This document shows positions 1 through 7,138 of a stretch of DNA of 20,050 bases, in pieces. The DNA lies in assembly GCA_043779285.1 (NCBI GenBank), contig JAYWEL010000192.1, positions 1 to 20,050 on the forward strand, given 5' to 3'. The DNA comes from MGR-bin208 sp043779285. Lineage in GTDB: Bacteria; Bacteroidota; Bacteroidia; Chitinophagales; Chitinophagaceae. Below the pieces are notes generated by a model that was not told where the DNA came from, did no database searches, and saw nothing but the letters and a program-made list of their open reading frames with translations. How positions within the stretch are numbered: the stretch's first letter is position 1; every line of letters begins with the position of its first letter. Made by a program: the position numbers and the translations under genes.

Positions 1-48
1 ATACCGCTTATAAACAGTAAATAGTCCAATGCGCTTTTCTGCGGTATA
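1..48. repeat. AT-rich segment related to the adjacent inverted repeat
   Basis: ATACCGC at 1-7 is the reverse complement of GCGGTAT at 41-47. The 12-mer TAAATAGTCCAA at 18-29 is the exact reverse complement of 77-88, which lies in the loop and right arm of the neighbouring inverted repeat. The segment looks like a partial second copy or an alternative pairing partner of the 49-105 hairpin. The window edge cuts it off, so its true extent is unknown. No coding sequence is visible here. Confidence 0.5.
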
Positions 49-105
49 ATACCATCTAAGATTTACACATAGTCCGTTGGACTATTTAGTAAATCAAGAT
101 GGTAT
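49..105. repeat. Imperfect inverted repeat of 57 bp
   Basis: Three pairing blocks line up. ATACCATCT (49-57) pairs with AGATGGTAT (97-105). GATTTAC (60-66) pairs with GTAAATC (89-95). ATAGTCC (69-75) pairs with GGACTAT (79-85). Only small bulges and a 3-nt loop interrupt them. No T-tract follows, so it is not a standard terminator. It sits 48 bp before the start of the small gene at 153 and just upstream of a weak promoter-like TAACTTTA (115-122). It could be an operator, a REP/MITE-like palindrome, or an RNA hairpin. The structure is seen directly; the role is unknown. Confidence 0.75.
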
Positions 106-152
106 AAAATGGTTTAACTTTAAAATATCCTCTTTTTAAAATCAATTTTATC

Positions 153-467
153 ATGTTTGTATACGATACTTTATCGATAGCAGTTAACGGACTTCGTAGC
201 CGTGGTTATGATATGGATTTTAGCATGGATGAAAAAAATCTGATCTGTAATGATGAAAAATTTAATGTGGAAGATTTTGAGATAGTAGAAGTTCATCGAT
301 TTGAGGGGAATTCAAATCCGGATGATTCTTCAGTACTTTATGTAATTGAATCGAATAAAGGGCATAAGGGAATTTTTATCAGTGCATATGGTATGTATGC
401 CGAAGGAATGAGTTTGGAAATGGCACAAAAATTAAAGATGCATATTCACCCCGATTCAAATAATTAG
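153..467 (+). CDS. Small conserved Bacteroidota protein of unknown function
   Basis: This encodes a 104-residue acidic, soluble protein with no signal peptide or membrane segment. A core reading EDFEIVEVHRFEG (about 40-52), followed by an alternating hydrophobic stretch (YVIES, then KGIFISAYGMY), suggests a small alpha/beta fold. From memory it resembles a short Bacteroidota family often labelled 'phosphoribosylpyrophosphate synthetase'. That label looks wrong: the protein is about one third the length of a real PRPP synthetase and lacks its PRPP-binding loop. The ATG at 153 is the only sensible start, and the N-terminus begins directly with the conserved-looking segment. It stands alone between an inverted-repeat region upstream and the convergent dapB gene downstream. 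Coding status is likely; the function is not known. Confidence 0.75.
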   Translation: MFVYDTLSIAVNGLRSRGYDMDFSMDEKNLICNDEKFNVEDFEIVEVHRFEGNSNPDDSSVLYVIESNKGHKGIFISAYGMYAEGMSLEMAQKLKMHIHPDSNN

Positions 468-472
468 ATGCG

Positions 473-496
473 GTTGAATTTATTTACAAATTCAAC
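473..496. terminator. Possible shared hairpin between convergent genes
   Basis: GTTGAATTT (473-481) pairs perfectly with AAATTCAAC (488-496) around a 6-nt loop. It lies between the stop of the gene ending at 467 and the 3' end of dapB, overlapping the last dapB codons. No T-tract follows on either strand, so it may be a bidirectional, rather weak transcript end or simply chance. Confidence 0.35.
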
Positions 497-1215
497 ACAT
501 CGGCCATTGTAAAGTTCCCCGATTTATTTTTTATATATTCTGCAGCTAGTACAGCACCAAAAGCAAAGCCCTGCCTGTTATGTGCAGTGTGTATGATTTC
601 TATATCATCGATGGTAGAGTAATATTTTACTTTATGGGTTCCGGGTGTCGGGTCAATCCGTTCGCTGATAATTTCCAATTCTTCCGGATTTTCACTGATA
701 TGATTTACCCAGGTTTTTTTTCGATCCATGGAATCAATAATCTGTTGGGCAATAGTTATTCCTGTTCCACTGGGTGCATCTTTTTTTTGCGTATGGTGAA
801 TTTCTTCAATCATTATTTCATACCCAAATTGTGCATTCATCATAGAAGCCAGTTTCTTGTTCACTTCAAAAAAAATATTTACGCCAACGCTGAAGTTAGA
901 TGCAAAAATAAAAGCAGCGTTTTTTTCAATACAATAATTCTGTGCTTCAGCTAATCTTTCTGTCCAACCGGTAGATCCACAAATGACCGGGATACCCGCA
1001 TCCATACATTTAGTGATATTGCTAAATGCCCTTTGCGGATTCGAAAATTCGATAGCAACATCTGCCGTTTTAATATTTTCGGCAGTAAAGTCAGAAACAT
1101 TTTGAGAACTGATTCGCAATACAATTTCATGGCCTTGTTTTAAAGCAATTTCTTCGATTGCTTTCCCCATTTTCCCATAACCTATCAGGGCAATTTTTAG
1201 TTTCTCTTTATTCAT
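484..1215 (-). CDS. dapB: 4-hydroxy-tetrahydrodipicolinate reductase DapB
   Basis: DapB reduces 4-hydroxy-tetrahydrodipicolinate with NAD(P)H in the cytoplasmic pathway to diaminopimelate and lysine. The chosen start gives 243 residues. The dinucleotide-binding turn GYGKMG is at 12-17 of a Rossmann domain. The catalytic and substrate-binding signature runs from H140-H141 through K144 to DAPSGT (146-151), all intact. An upstream ATG at 1242 would add nine residues (MLLLKKIFV). I prefer ATG 1215 because MNKEKLKIALIGYG places the Rossmann strand at the usual distance from the N-terminus. The length fits the short Bacteroidota DapB forms. It is the last gene of the leftward par cluster, 50 bp after the DUF5683 gene. 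DapD, a later enzyme of the same pathway, is encoded at 15497-16303. Confidence 0.96.
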   Translation of the reverse strand: MNKEKLKIALIGYGKMGKAIEEIALKQGHEIVLRISSQNVSDFTAENIKTADVAIEFSNPQRAFSNITKCMDAGIPVICGSTGWTERLAEAQNYCIEKNAAFIFASNFSVGVNIFFEVNKKLASMMNAQFGYEIMIEEIHHTQKKDAPSGTGITIAQQIIDSMDRKKTWVNHISENPEELEIISERIDPTPGTHKVKYYSTIDDIEIIHTAHNRQGFAFGAVLAAEYIKNKSGNFTMADVLNL

Positions 1216-1265
1216 TACAAAGATTTTTTTTAAAAGCAACAACTAATTTTCTGCGAAAAAAAATA

Positions 1266-1841
1266 TTATTTGCCAATAGCTAGTACCAGGCTTAGGCCAT
1301 TTGTACCAGCCATTTCACTGTGTCCGGGTTTTATTTTCAAACTCAAGTTGGGACTGATGTCAAAACTTTTCAGATGTCCGTCTACCGTCGCATCAACTAC
1401 ATTAAGGCCCCAGGCAATAATGAAAAACAAAACTGAATAATCGATATCGCGTCGAAATTGATCTCTGTGAAATTTCACAGTTTCAATAGAAAGAGGAGTG
1501 AGGTCTTTCCGGATTTTGAAATAATCTGTCGAGTCTCTTTGTGGAATGGGTAAGGAAGCTTTATATTTTGCCTGATATGCAAAACGGGTGGCTTTATAAT
1601 TTTTAAGATTATAGGTAAAAATAGATCCGGTTAAACCTAATGCACCATATACAAGCGGTATTTTCCAATAACTTTTGTTGTAAGCCTGACCCAGGCCAGG
1701 TAATATGGCGGATCTGATGGCTGCTTTTCTCGGACTGTGGGCGTTTTCTGTACTGGTATCTTTTATTGTTTTTTCCTGTGCACTTAATTGAATAAATACA
1801 AACAAGGAGGCTAATAGAATATGGATATGCTTTCTTCTCAT
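1266..1841 (-). CDS. DUF5683-family membrane protein of the par-dap cluster
   Basis: This is a protein of about 191 residues with an N-terminal signal/anchor (hydrophobic run ending in QLSAQ). The characteristic core RKAAIRSAILPGLGQAYN is followed by a hydrophobic stretch (IPLVYGALGLTGSIFTY). A second hydrophobic segment (YSVLFFIIAWGLNVVDATV) lies near residues 135-155. The PGLGQ-Y-N motif and the position between parB and dapB match the Bacteroidota DUF5683 family, whose function is unknown. The open frame extends to a GTG at 1847, right after the parB stop, but ATG 1841 is the likelier start and leaves 6 nt after that stop, so translation is probably coupled to parB. It is probably an inner-membrane or periplasmic protein. 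A perfect 16-bp palindrome lies inside the gene at 1465-1480. Confidence 0.85.
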   Translation of the reverse strand: MRRKHIHILLASLFVFIQLSAQEKTIKDTSTENAHSPRKAAIRSAILPGLGQAYNKSYWKIPLVYGALGLTGSIFTYNLKNYKATRFAYQAKYKASLPIPQRDSTDYFKIRKDLTPLSIETVKFHRDQFRRDIDYSVLFFIIAWGLNVVDATVDGHLKSFDISPNLSLKIKPGHSEMAGTNGLSLVLAIGK

Positions 1842-1847
1842 GTTCAC

Positions 1848-2762
1848 TTAATCTATCATTACATTCATTTGCATAAGAAGCTTATTCAGCTCTTCCGTAG
1901 AATAATAATCGAATGTGATCTGCCCATTATTATTTTTTCCGTGTTTCAGTTTCACTCGGGTTCCAAAATGCGAAGCCAGTTTATCTTCTACTTTTTGATA
2001 GACAACCGGTAAACTTGATTTTATTTTTTTTACATGCCCATCGTTTTTATATATATTTCTAACCAATGCCTCTGTTTGCCTTACAGATAATTCTTTTGAT
2101 TTTACCTGGTTGAAAATAAAAAGTTGTTTATCGATGGTGTCCACATTTATTAAAGCACGGGCATGACCCATACTGATCTGGCCATTTCTTACAGCAATCT
2201 GAATGTCGGGAGGTAATTTTAATAAACGCAGATAGTTTGTAACGGTACTTCTGTCTTTACCCATTCTGTCAGCAACCTGTTCCTGCGAATATTCCAATTC
2301 TTCCATCATACGACGATAGCTAAGCGAAATTTCAATGGCATTCAGATCTTCCCGCTGGAGGTTTTCTAATAAGGATAGTTCCAGAAGTTCCTTATCATTT
2401 GCCTGACGGATGTATGCCGGAATATCTGTTAAACCTGCAATCTGAGAAGCTCTTAATCGACGTTCGCCGGAAATAAGCCGGTATTTGCCATTGCCAATAT
2501 GTGAAACAGTAATGGGTTGAATGATATCATGAAGTTTTACAGAATGTGCTAATTCCTGCAATGATTTTTCATCAAAATCGCGGCGTGGTTGTTTGGGATT
2601 CGTTTCAATATCTTTAAGTGGAATTCGTAAAATGCCCGTTACGGCACTCACAACACCTTCTTTTAGTTGATCAGAACTGGTTTTCAGATCGGAGTCAATA
2701 CTCTGTAATAAAGAACGAATTCCTTTTCCAAGTAAATCCTTATTTTGTTTCGGGTTGGTCAT
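1848..2762 (-). CDS. parB: Chromosome-partitioning protein ParB (Spo0J family)
   Basis: ParB is a CTP-dependent DNA-sliding clamp that loads at parS sites and works with ParA to segregate the replication origin. The 304-residue product has a poorly conserved N-terminal segment (1-45). The ParB/Srx-like CTP-binding domain includes NPKQPRRDF (55-63) and the phosphate-binding motif GERRLRA (99-105). The ENLQREDLNAIE element is at 133-144. A helix-turn-helix (YSQEQVADRMGKDRSTVTNY, about 158-177) is followed by a segment containing GHARAL, and the C-terminal dimerisation region ends at 304. All parts are intact and the length is normal. It starts 75 bp after the parA stop and ends 6 nt before the DUF5683 ATG. 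No canonical 16-bp parS is obvious nearby. Confidence 0.96.
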   Translation of the reverse strand: MTNPKQNKDLLGKGIRSLLQSIDSDLKTSSDQLKEGVVSAVTGILRIPLKDIETNPKQPRRDFDEKSLQELAHSVKLHDIIQPITVSHIGNGKYRLISGERRLRASQIAGLTDIPAYIRQANDKELLELSLLENLQREDLNAIEISLSYRRMMEELEYSQEQVADRMGKDRSTVTNYLRLLKLPPDIQIAVRNGQISMGHARALINVDTIDKQLFIFNQVKSKELSVRQTEALVRNIYKNDGHVKKIKSSLPVVYQKVEDKLASHFGTRVKLKHGKNNNGQITFDYYSTEELNKLLMQMNVMID

Positions 2763-2837
2763 TTTTTTTATTTAAAAGCGGTAGATTATTTTCAGGGAGA
2801 TGAATTGGTATTAAGAATCTACTGTTTCAACAATTTG

Positions 2838-3641
2838 TTATAGTTCTATTATTCTTTCCTCTTGTTTAATTTTTGTCAAATCGTTTTTCTGTAAAACTTC
2901 TTTTGCCAAATTCAGGTAATTCATAGAACCTTTCGAATTTGCATCATAAAGAATAACCGGTTTTCCCTGACTTGGTGCTTCACTTAATTTTGAGTTTCGA
3001 TGTATAATTGTACTGAAAACCATTTCTTCAAAATGCCTTCTTACTTCACTCACCACCTGATTGCATAGACGAAGTCTCCCATCATACATGGTCATTAATA
3101 TTCCTTCAATCTCTAAAGCAGTATTTAACCTGCTTTGTACAATCTTAATTGTATTTAATAATTTTCCTAAACCTTCCAAAGCAAAAAATTCACATTGAAC
3201 CGGAACTATGACTGAGTCAGCTCCGGAGAGGGCATTAACAGTAATTAAGCCCAGGGAAGGAGAACAATCTATGATGATAAAATCATAATCGTTTCGAATG
3301 GGTTCTAATAAATTTTTTAACACCATTTCCCGGTTCGGATAACTGATCATTTCTATTTCAGCCCCTACGAGGTCAATATGAGATGGAATCAAATCAAGAA
3401 AAGGAATTTCTGTTTTTAAAATTACATCTCTTGCCAGGTCCTGGTTAACCATACAATTGTAAAGACTTTGGGTAATATTGTGCAAATCGAATCCCATACC
3501 GGTAGTGCTGTTTGCCTGAGGGTCGGCATCAACCAACAAAGTTTTAAATTCAAGCACAGCTAAACTAGCAGCCAGATTGATAGCGGTTGTTGTTTTACCA
3601 ACGCCACCTTTTTGATTTGCAATTCCAATTATTCTTGCCAT
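2838..3641 (-). CDS. parA: Chromosome-partitioning ATPase ParA (Soj family)
   Basis: ParA is a MinD/ParA-type ATPase that binds DNA as an ATP-bound dimer and is stimulated by ParB in origin segregation. The product is 267 residues, normal for the chromosomal (short, no HTH extension) Soj type. The deviant Walker A KGGVGKTT is at 11-18, with both the signature Lys and the catalytic Lys. VDADPQAN (37-44) is the A' motif. A Walker B-like DFIIIDCSPSLG lies near residue 120. The N-terminus MARIIGIANQKGG is typical and fixes the start. It is preceded by 44 bp after the metallo-hydrolase gene and followed by parB, so it may belong to one leftward transcript running to dapB. Confidence 0.96.
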   Translation of the reverse strand: MARIIGIANQKGGVGKTTTAINLAASLAVLEFKTLLVDADPQANSTTGMGFDLHNITQSLYNCMVNQDLARDVILKTEIPFLDLIPSHIDLVGAEIEMISYPNREMVLKNLLEPIRNDYDFIIIDCSPSLGLITVNALSGADSVIVPVQCEFFALEGLGKLLNTIKIVQSRLNTALEIEGILMTMYDGRLRLCNQVVSEVRRHFEEMVFSTIIHRNSKLSEAPSQGKPVILYDANSKGSMNYLNLAKEVLQKNDLTKIKQEERIIEL

Positions 3642-3685
3642 ATTTTTTTCCTCATCCCTGATTTATCGGGTTTTAAAATGATCTT

Positions 3686-4369
3686 TTATTGTAATTCGAT
3701 TATTTCTCCTATTTGGGGTAATGTAAGCTTGCAATATTTGTCGGAAAAATGTTTTATAGCTTTTACATGATCAATTACAATATATCCAAACGTGTCGAAA
3801 TGAACTCCGATTACATGTTTACATTCAACCATCCTTGCTGCTTCTGCAGCATCCTCATATCCCATTGTAAAATTGTCTCCAATCGGTAAAACTGCAAAAT
3901 TAAGTTTTGCCCATTTCGGTATTAATTGCATGTCTAAGGTTAAAGCAGTATCTCCGGCATAATAAAAATTACCGCTAGAGGATATAACAATAAATCCCAT
4001 TGGATTACCGGCATAACTTCCATCTGGCAGCCAACTTGAATGTTGCGCCACAACTGCTTTTACTTTAAAACTACCAAAATCCCAATTCCCACCAGTATTC
4101 ATAGGGTGTGTATTTTCAACCCCGTTTTTATTTAACCAGGTATGAATTTCCCAATTACAAATTACTTTGGCACCCGTCGATTGAGCTAATGTTATACAAT
4201 CTGCAATATGATCAAAATGACCGTGTGAAATCAAAATATAATCAGCTTCTATTGAATTAATATCAATGTCTTTCACTAATTCATTTGCAGTAATAAATGG
4301 ATCAAATAATAAAATAGTATCATTTATTGTTACTGAAAAACATGCATGTCCATAATAAGTGAAATTCAT
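3686..4369 (-). CDS. UPF0173-type metal-dependent hydrolase (metallo-beta-lactamase fold)
   Basis: This is a cytoplasmic metallo-beta-lactamase-fold hydrolase of the UlaG/UPF0173 type; its substrate is unknown. The 227-residue product shows the opening YYGHACFSV. The metal-binding motif SHGHFDHI (H51, H53, D55, H56 when counted from the upstream ATG) is intact. Later ligands are visible in AQHSSW, YAGDTALT and GVHFDTFG. I chose ATG 4369 (MNFTYYGHACF) because the family begins directly with this strand; the alternative ATG is at 4375. It is the first gene of the leftward block, 44 bp before parA, and diverges from the phosphoesterase at 4558. A direct link to partitioning is not implied by anything in the protein. 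Confidence 0.9.
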   Translation of the reverse strand: MNFTYYGHACFSVTINDTILLFDPFITANELVKDIDINSIEADYILISHGHFDHIADCITLAQSTGAKVICNWEIHTWLNKNGVENTHPMNTGGNWDFGSFKVKAVVAQHSSWLPDGSYAGNPMGFIVISSSGNFYYAGDTALTLDMQLIPKWAKLNFAVLPIGDNFTMGYEDAAEAARMVECKHVIGVHFDTFGYIVIDHVKAIKHFSDKYCKLTLPQIGEIIELQ

Positions 4370-4446
4370 AATCATATTAAATAGGTATCAATAATCCTGG
4401 TTTATTGGATTATGTATCTAAAAGTTTAAAATTAAATGAGATCATT

Positions 4447-4454
4447 CAAACATA
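4447..4454 (-). promoter_or_regulatory. Candidate -7 box for the hydrolase-par operon
   Basis: The minus strand reads TATGTTTG, a perfect match to the Bacteroidota TAnnTTTG -7 consensus, about 77 nt before the hydrolase ATG at 4369. No good -33 TTTG is visible at the expected spacing. This octamer is not rare in AT-rich DNA, so the call rests on position. Confidence 0.35.
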
Positions 4455-4542
4455 ACAAAAATAAGCATTACCGACATATAGATTTGATGTAAGTAATCGC
4501 TATTTATTAAATTACTTTAACATTCAGATTATGAATTCCGGT

Positions 4543-4550
4543 TAACTTTG
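4543..4550 (+). promoter_or_regulatory. Candidate -7 box for the phosphoesterase gene
   Basis: TAACTTTG matches TAnnTTTG and ends only 7 nt before the ATG at 4558. Transcription would begin at or within a few bases of the start codon, giving a leaderless or nearly leaderless mRNA. No clear -33 box is seen. Confidence 0.4.
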
Positions 4551-4557
4551 AAAATAT

Positions 4558-5823
4558 ATGAGAAGTACTTCTTTTTGGTTGACCCTGATATGCATCATGA
4601 TTTTGCTGGATATATATGTATTTCAGATAGTGAAATTACTTGCACAACATCGAGGAGACAAAGCAAAATTGATTATCCATAGCACATATTGGTTTATTTC
4701 AATTGGGGCTATAATATTATTGCTTTTATTTCCATACTTGCCATTAGGCCAATTATTCAAACTAATTAAGACCATATTATTCACGGTCATATTCAGTTTA
4801 TTTTTTGCGAAAATTATAGCGGCTATTTTCTTTCTGGTCGATGATGCCCGAAGGGCCATGCAATGGCTTGTCAGGAAAGTGTTTTCCATGAATGCTGAAA
4901 TAAATGTGCAACCATCCGAAGGAATTTCAAGATCGGTTTTTATGAGTTGGTTTGGTATAGCCATTGGTGGAGGCATATTTGGTTCTCTGGTTTATGGTTT
5001 TGGAAATAAATATAATTATCAAATGAGAAAGCTGAATCTTTCTTATGATAATCTTCCAGATGCTTTTAAAGGGTTGAAAATTTTGCATTTTTCAGATGTG
5101 CATTCAGGTAGTTTAACCAATATTGATGCAGTGAAACATGGCATTGATAAGATGTTGAAAGAAAAACCCGATGTGATTTTTTTTACCGGTGACCTGGTGA
5201 ATAATACTGCCGATGAGATGGATGAATTGAAAGAAGTGTTTAACAAATTAAATGCACCATTGGGAGTTTTTTCTATCATGGGTAATCATGATTATGGCGA
5301 TTATGTAAATTGGAATGATAAAGATGAGAAGGGGCACAGTAAATTAAAAGAGAAAAATCTGGAAAGGTTAAAACAAATTCATACAGATATGGGTTGGAGA
5401 TTATTAATGAATGAAAGTGTTTTTTTAGAAAAAGAAAATGATAAAATTGCCATTTTAGGAATCGAAAACTGGAGCTTCAAAGCAAGATTTCATAAATATG
5501 GGAATATGAAAAAGACATATGAAGGAACTGAGAGCATCCCGTTTAAAATATTATTAAGCCACGACCCATCACATTGGGATGTGGATATAAGAGAAAATTA
5601 TAAGGACATCGATCTCACTCTTTCCGGCCATACACACGGTATGCAGTTTGGTGTTGAGTTACCCGGTTTTAAATGGAGCCCAGTACAATATGTATACAAG
5701 CAATGGGCAGGTTTGTATAAAAATGATAAGCAAAAATTATACGTAAACAGGGGTTTTGGTTTTATCGGTTATCCGGGTAGGGTGGGTATTTTACCCGAAA
5801 TAACAATCATTGAACTGACTTGA
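4558..5823 (+). CDS. Membrane-anchored metallophosphoesterase (YkuE-like)
   Basis: This is a 421-residue calcineurin-like phosphoesterase with an N-terminal membrane domain. Hydrophobic segments lie at about 6-28, 39-60, 68-94 and 127-148. The two-metal catalytic domain starts near 173, with all motifs in order: SDVH (179-182), GDLVN (211-215), GNHD (242-245), SHDP (334-337) and GHTHG (357-361). The layout matches membrane-tethered phosphoesterases such as YkuE and the functionally similar LpxG-type UDP-diacylglucosamine hydrolases. The real substrate cannot be told from sequence; lipid pyrophosphate or phosphodiester substrates at the membrane are plausible. The active site side (cytoplasm or periplasm) depends on whether three or four segments span the membrane. 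It appears to be transcribed alone, diverging from the par block. Confidence 0.88.
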   Translation: MRSTSFWLTLICIMILLDIYVFQIVKLLAQHRGDKAKLIIHSTYWFISIGAIILLLLFPYLPLGQLFKLIKTILFTVIFSLFFAKIIAAIFFLVDDARRAMQWLVRKVFSMNAEINVQPSEGISRSVFMSWFGIAIGGGIFGSLVYGFGNKYNYQMRKLNLSYDNLPDAFKGLKILHFSDVHSGSLTNIDAVKHGIDKMLKEKPDVIFFTGDLVNNTADEMDELKEVFNKLNAPLGVFSIMGNHDYGDYVNWNDKDEKGHSKLKEKNLERLKQIHTDMGWRLLMNESVFLEKENDKIAILGIENWSFKARFHKYGNMKKTYEGTESIPFKILLSHDPSHWDVDIRENYKDIDLTLSGHTHGMQFGVELPGFKWSPVQYVYKQWAGLYKNDKQKLYVNRGFGFIGYPGRVGILPEITIIELT

Positions 5824-5880
5824 TGAATTGTTCTCATAAAAATGTCAAAACAGAATTTAAGGTAGAAATTCCTGATTTTA

Positions 5881-5892
5881 AACTAATTAGTT
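5881..5892. repeat. Perfect 12-bp palindrome upstream of a barrel gene
   Basis: AACTAATTAGTT is its own reverse complement and lies 38 bp before the ATG at 5931. It could be a repressor or activator site, but AT-only palindromes of this length arise easily in such DNA. Confidence 0.25.
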
Positions 5893-5930
5893 AATGAATA
5901 GTCAAAGTTTTAATTACAGTTCCGTTACCC

Positions 5931-6986
5931 ATGAAATTGCCAAATAATTACCAAATGATATGCAGAATCGTTGTGATATTACTGTTTAGTACACTCGTAT
6001 TAAATGGATTTGGTCAGAATACAAATGCTGATACCACTTTGACTGCCCCTATTATAAAAATACCGATTGACCCTATTTATGATTTTACTGATTTCGACTA
6101 TGAAGATCTTGAAGCATTTCTCGATTCCTTGTTAACTCCAGAAAGTTATTTTCTTGCAAGTGTGAGTATGGGAAAAAGATATTTCAATTTTCAATCCAAT
6201 GCGGATGTATTTATCAATGCGGCACAAAAATTTACTTATACACCTACAATTGGTTATTATCATCATTCGGGTTTTGGGGTAACTGCCAATTCCTATATTG
6301 TCAAAGATCCGCAAAACATAAATATCTATCAGTATTCTATCAGCCCTTCATTTGATCATTTGAAGGATAAGAACTTGGCAACTGGTTTTTCTTTGACAAA
6401 ATATTTTACAAAAGATTCCTTGCCCTTTTATACTACACCATTGCAAAATGAATTGTATGCATATTTTACTTACCGAAAATGGTGGTTCAGGCCAACAGTC
6501 GCAATGAACTATGGCTGGGGTAGCAGGAGTGATTATAAAGAGCGACAGGAATATATTACATCGCTTCGTTTGCGGTTAAGAGGGTATACCACTATCAATA
6601 CAAAAGAATCGATAAAGGATTTTTCAATAATCACCTCTGTGCGTCATGATTTTTATTGGTTAAAAATGTTTTTGAAAAAAGATCATTTTCGGTTTACCCC
6701 TCAGCTTTCCCTTACTTCTGGAACCCAGCAATTTGGATTTAATATGTCTTCTAACACATATGCCACTATAGTTAGAACTAATTCCAATGATTTGTTTAAC
6801 TCAGAGAATGTAGTGTTGAATGATAAGATAAAATTTCAACCATTATCGGTAACCATGTTTTTACGTACCGAGTACAGTATTGGAAAATTCTTCATCCAGC
6901 CTCAGCTGATATTTGATTATTACATTCCGGCAAATTCAAAAAATTTCAATACCATCGGCTTTGTGAATGCGGGGTTTATGTTTTAG
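5931..6986 (+). CDS. Predicted outer-membrane beta-barrel protein, unknown family
   Basis: A 351-residue exported protein. A signal peptide covers about residues 10-29 (ICRIVVILLFSTLVLNGFG, then Q). An unusually acidic, Pro/Asp-rich segment follows (IPIDPIYDFTDFDYEDLEAF, about 45-64), and then regularly alternating aromatic/polar strands up to the C-terminus, which ends FVNAGFMF. The terminal Phe and the many Tyr/Trp-rich strands (such as YAYFTYRKWWFRP) fit an outer-membrane barrel of roughly 12-14 strands recognised by the BAM complex. I do not recognise the family. The acidic N-terminal segment could act as a periplasmic plug or binding arm. The start may be ATG 5931 or the internal ATG ten codons in, which would give a tighter signal peptide. 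It follows the phosphoesterase after 107 bp. Confidence 0.8.
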   Translation: MKLPNNYQMICRIVVILLFSTLVLNGFGQNTNADTTLTAPIIKIPIDPIYDFTDFDYEDLEAFLDSLLTPESYFLASVSMGKRYFNFQSNADVFINAAQKFTYTPTIGYYHHSGFGVTANSYIVKDPQNINIYQYSISPSFDHLKDKNLATGFSLTKYFTKDSLPFYTTPLQNELYAYFTYRKWWFRPTVAMNYGWGSRSDYKERQEYITSLRLRLRGYTTINTKESIKDFSIITSVRHDFYWLKMFLKKDHFRFTPQLSLTSGTQQFGFNMSSNTYATIVRTNSNDLFNSENVVLNDKIKFQPLSVTMFLRTEYSIGKFFIQPQLIFDYYIPANSKNFNTIGFVNAGFMF

Positions 6987-7094
6987 ATTTTTGCAAATAA
7001 TTGGCAAGTTTTTTACAATATCCACCACTGTTGATAGTTTATAGTTTCAACATCAAATTTGTTTGAGTAGTTTTAACAAATTAAAAAAGCAAGT

Positions 7095-7108
7095 TGGCAT
7101 CAATGTTG
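7095..7108 (+). promoter_or_regulatory. Sigma-54-like element before a barrel gene
   Basis: TGGCATCAATGTTG has the spacing of a sigma-54 promoter (TGGCAY, then TTG 11 bases after the first T), but the GC at -12 is replaced by GG. It lies 30 bp before the ATG at 7139. A near-identical copy occurs at 7809-7822 before lon. This is a tentative regulatory call. Confidence 0.25.
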
Positions 7109-7138
7109 GCATTAAAAAAGAAATAAAAAATAAAAAAC

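Noticed and set aside
580..954. Open frame of 124 codons on the plus strand opposite dapB
   Set aside because: It lies wholly antisense to a clear dapB with intact motifs, and the translation (Phe/Cys/Ile-rich, no domain) is typical of a shadow frame.
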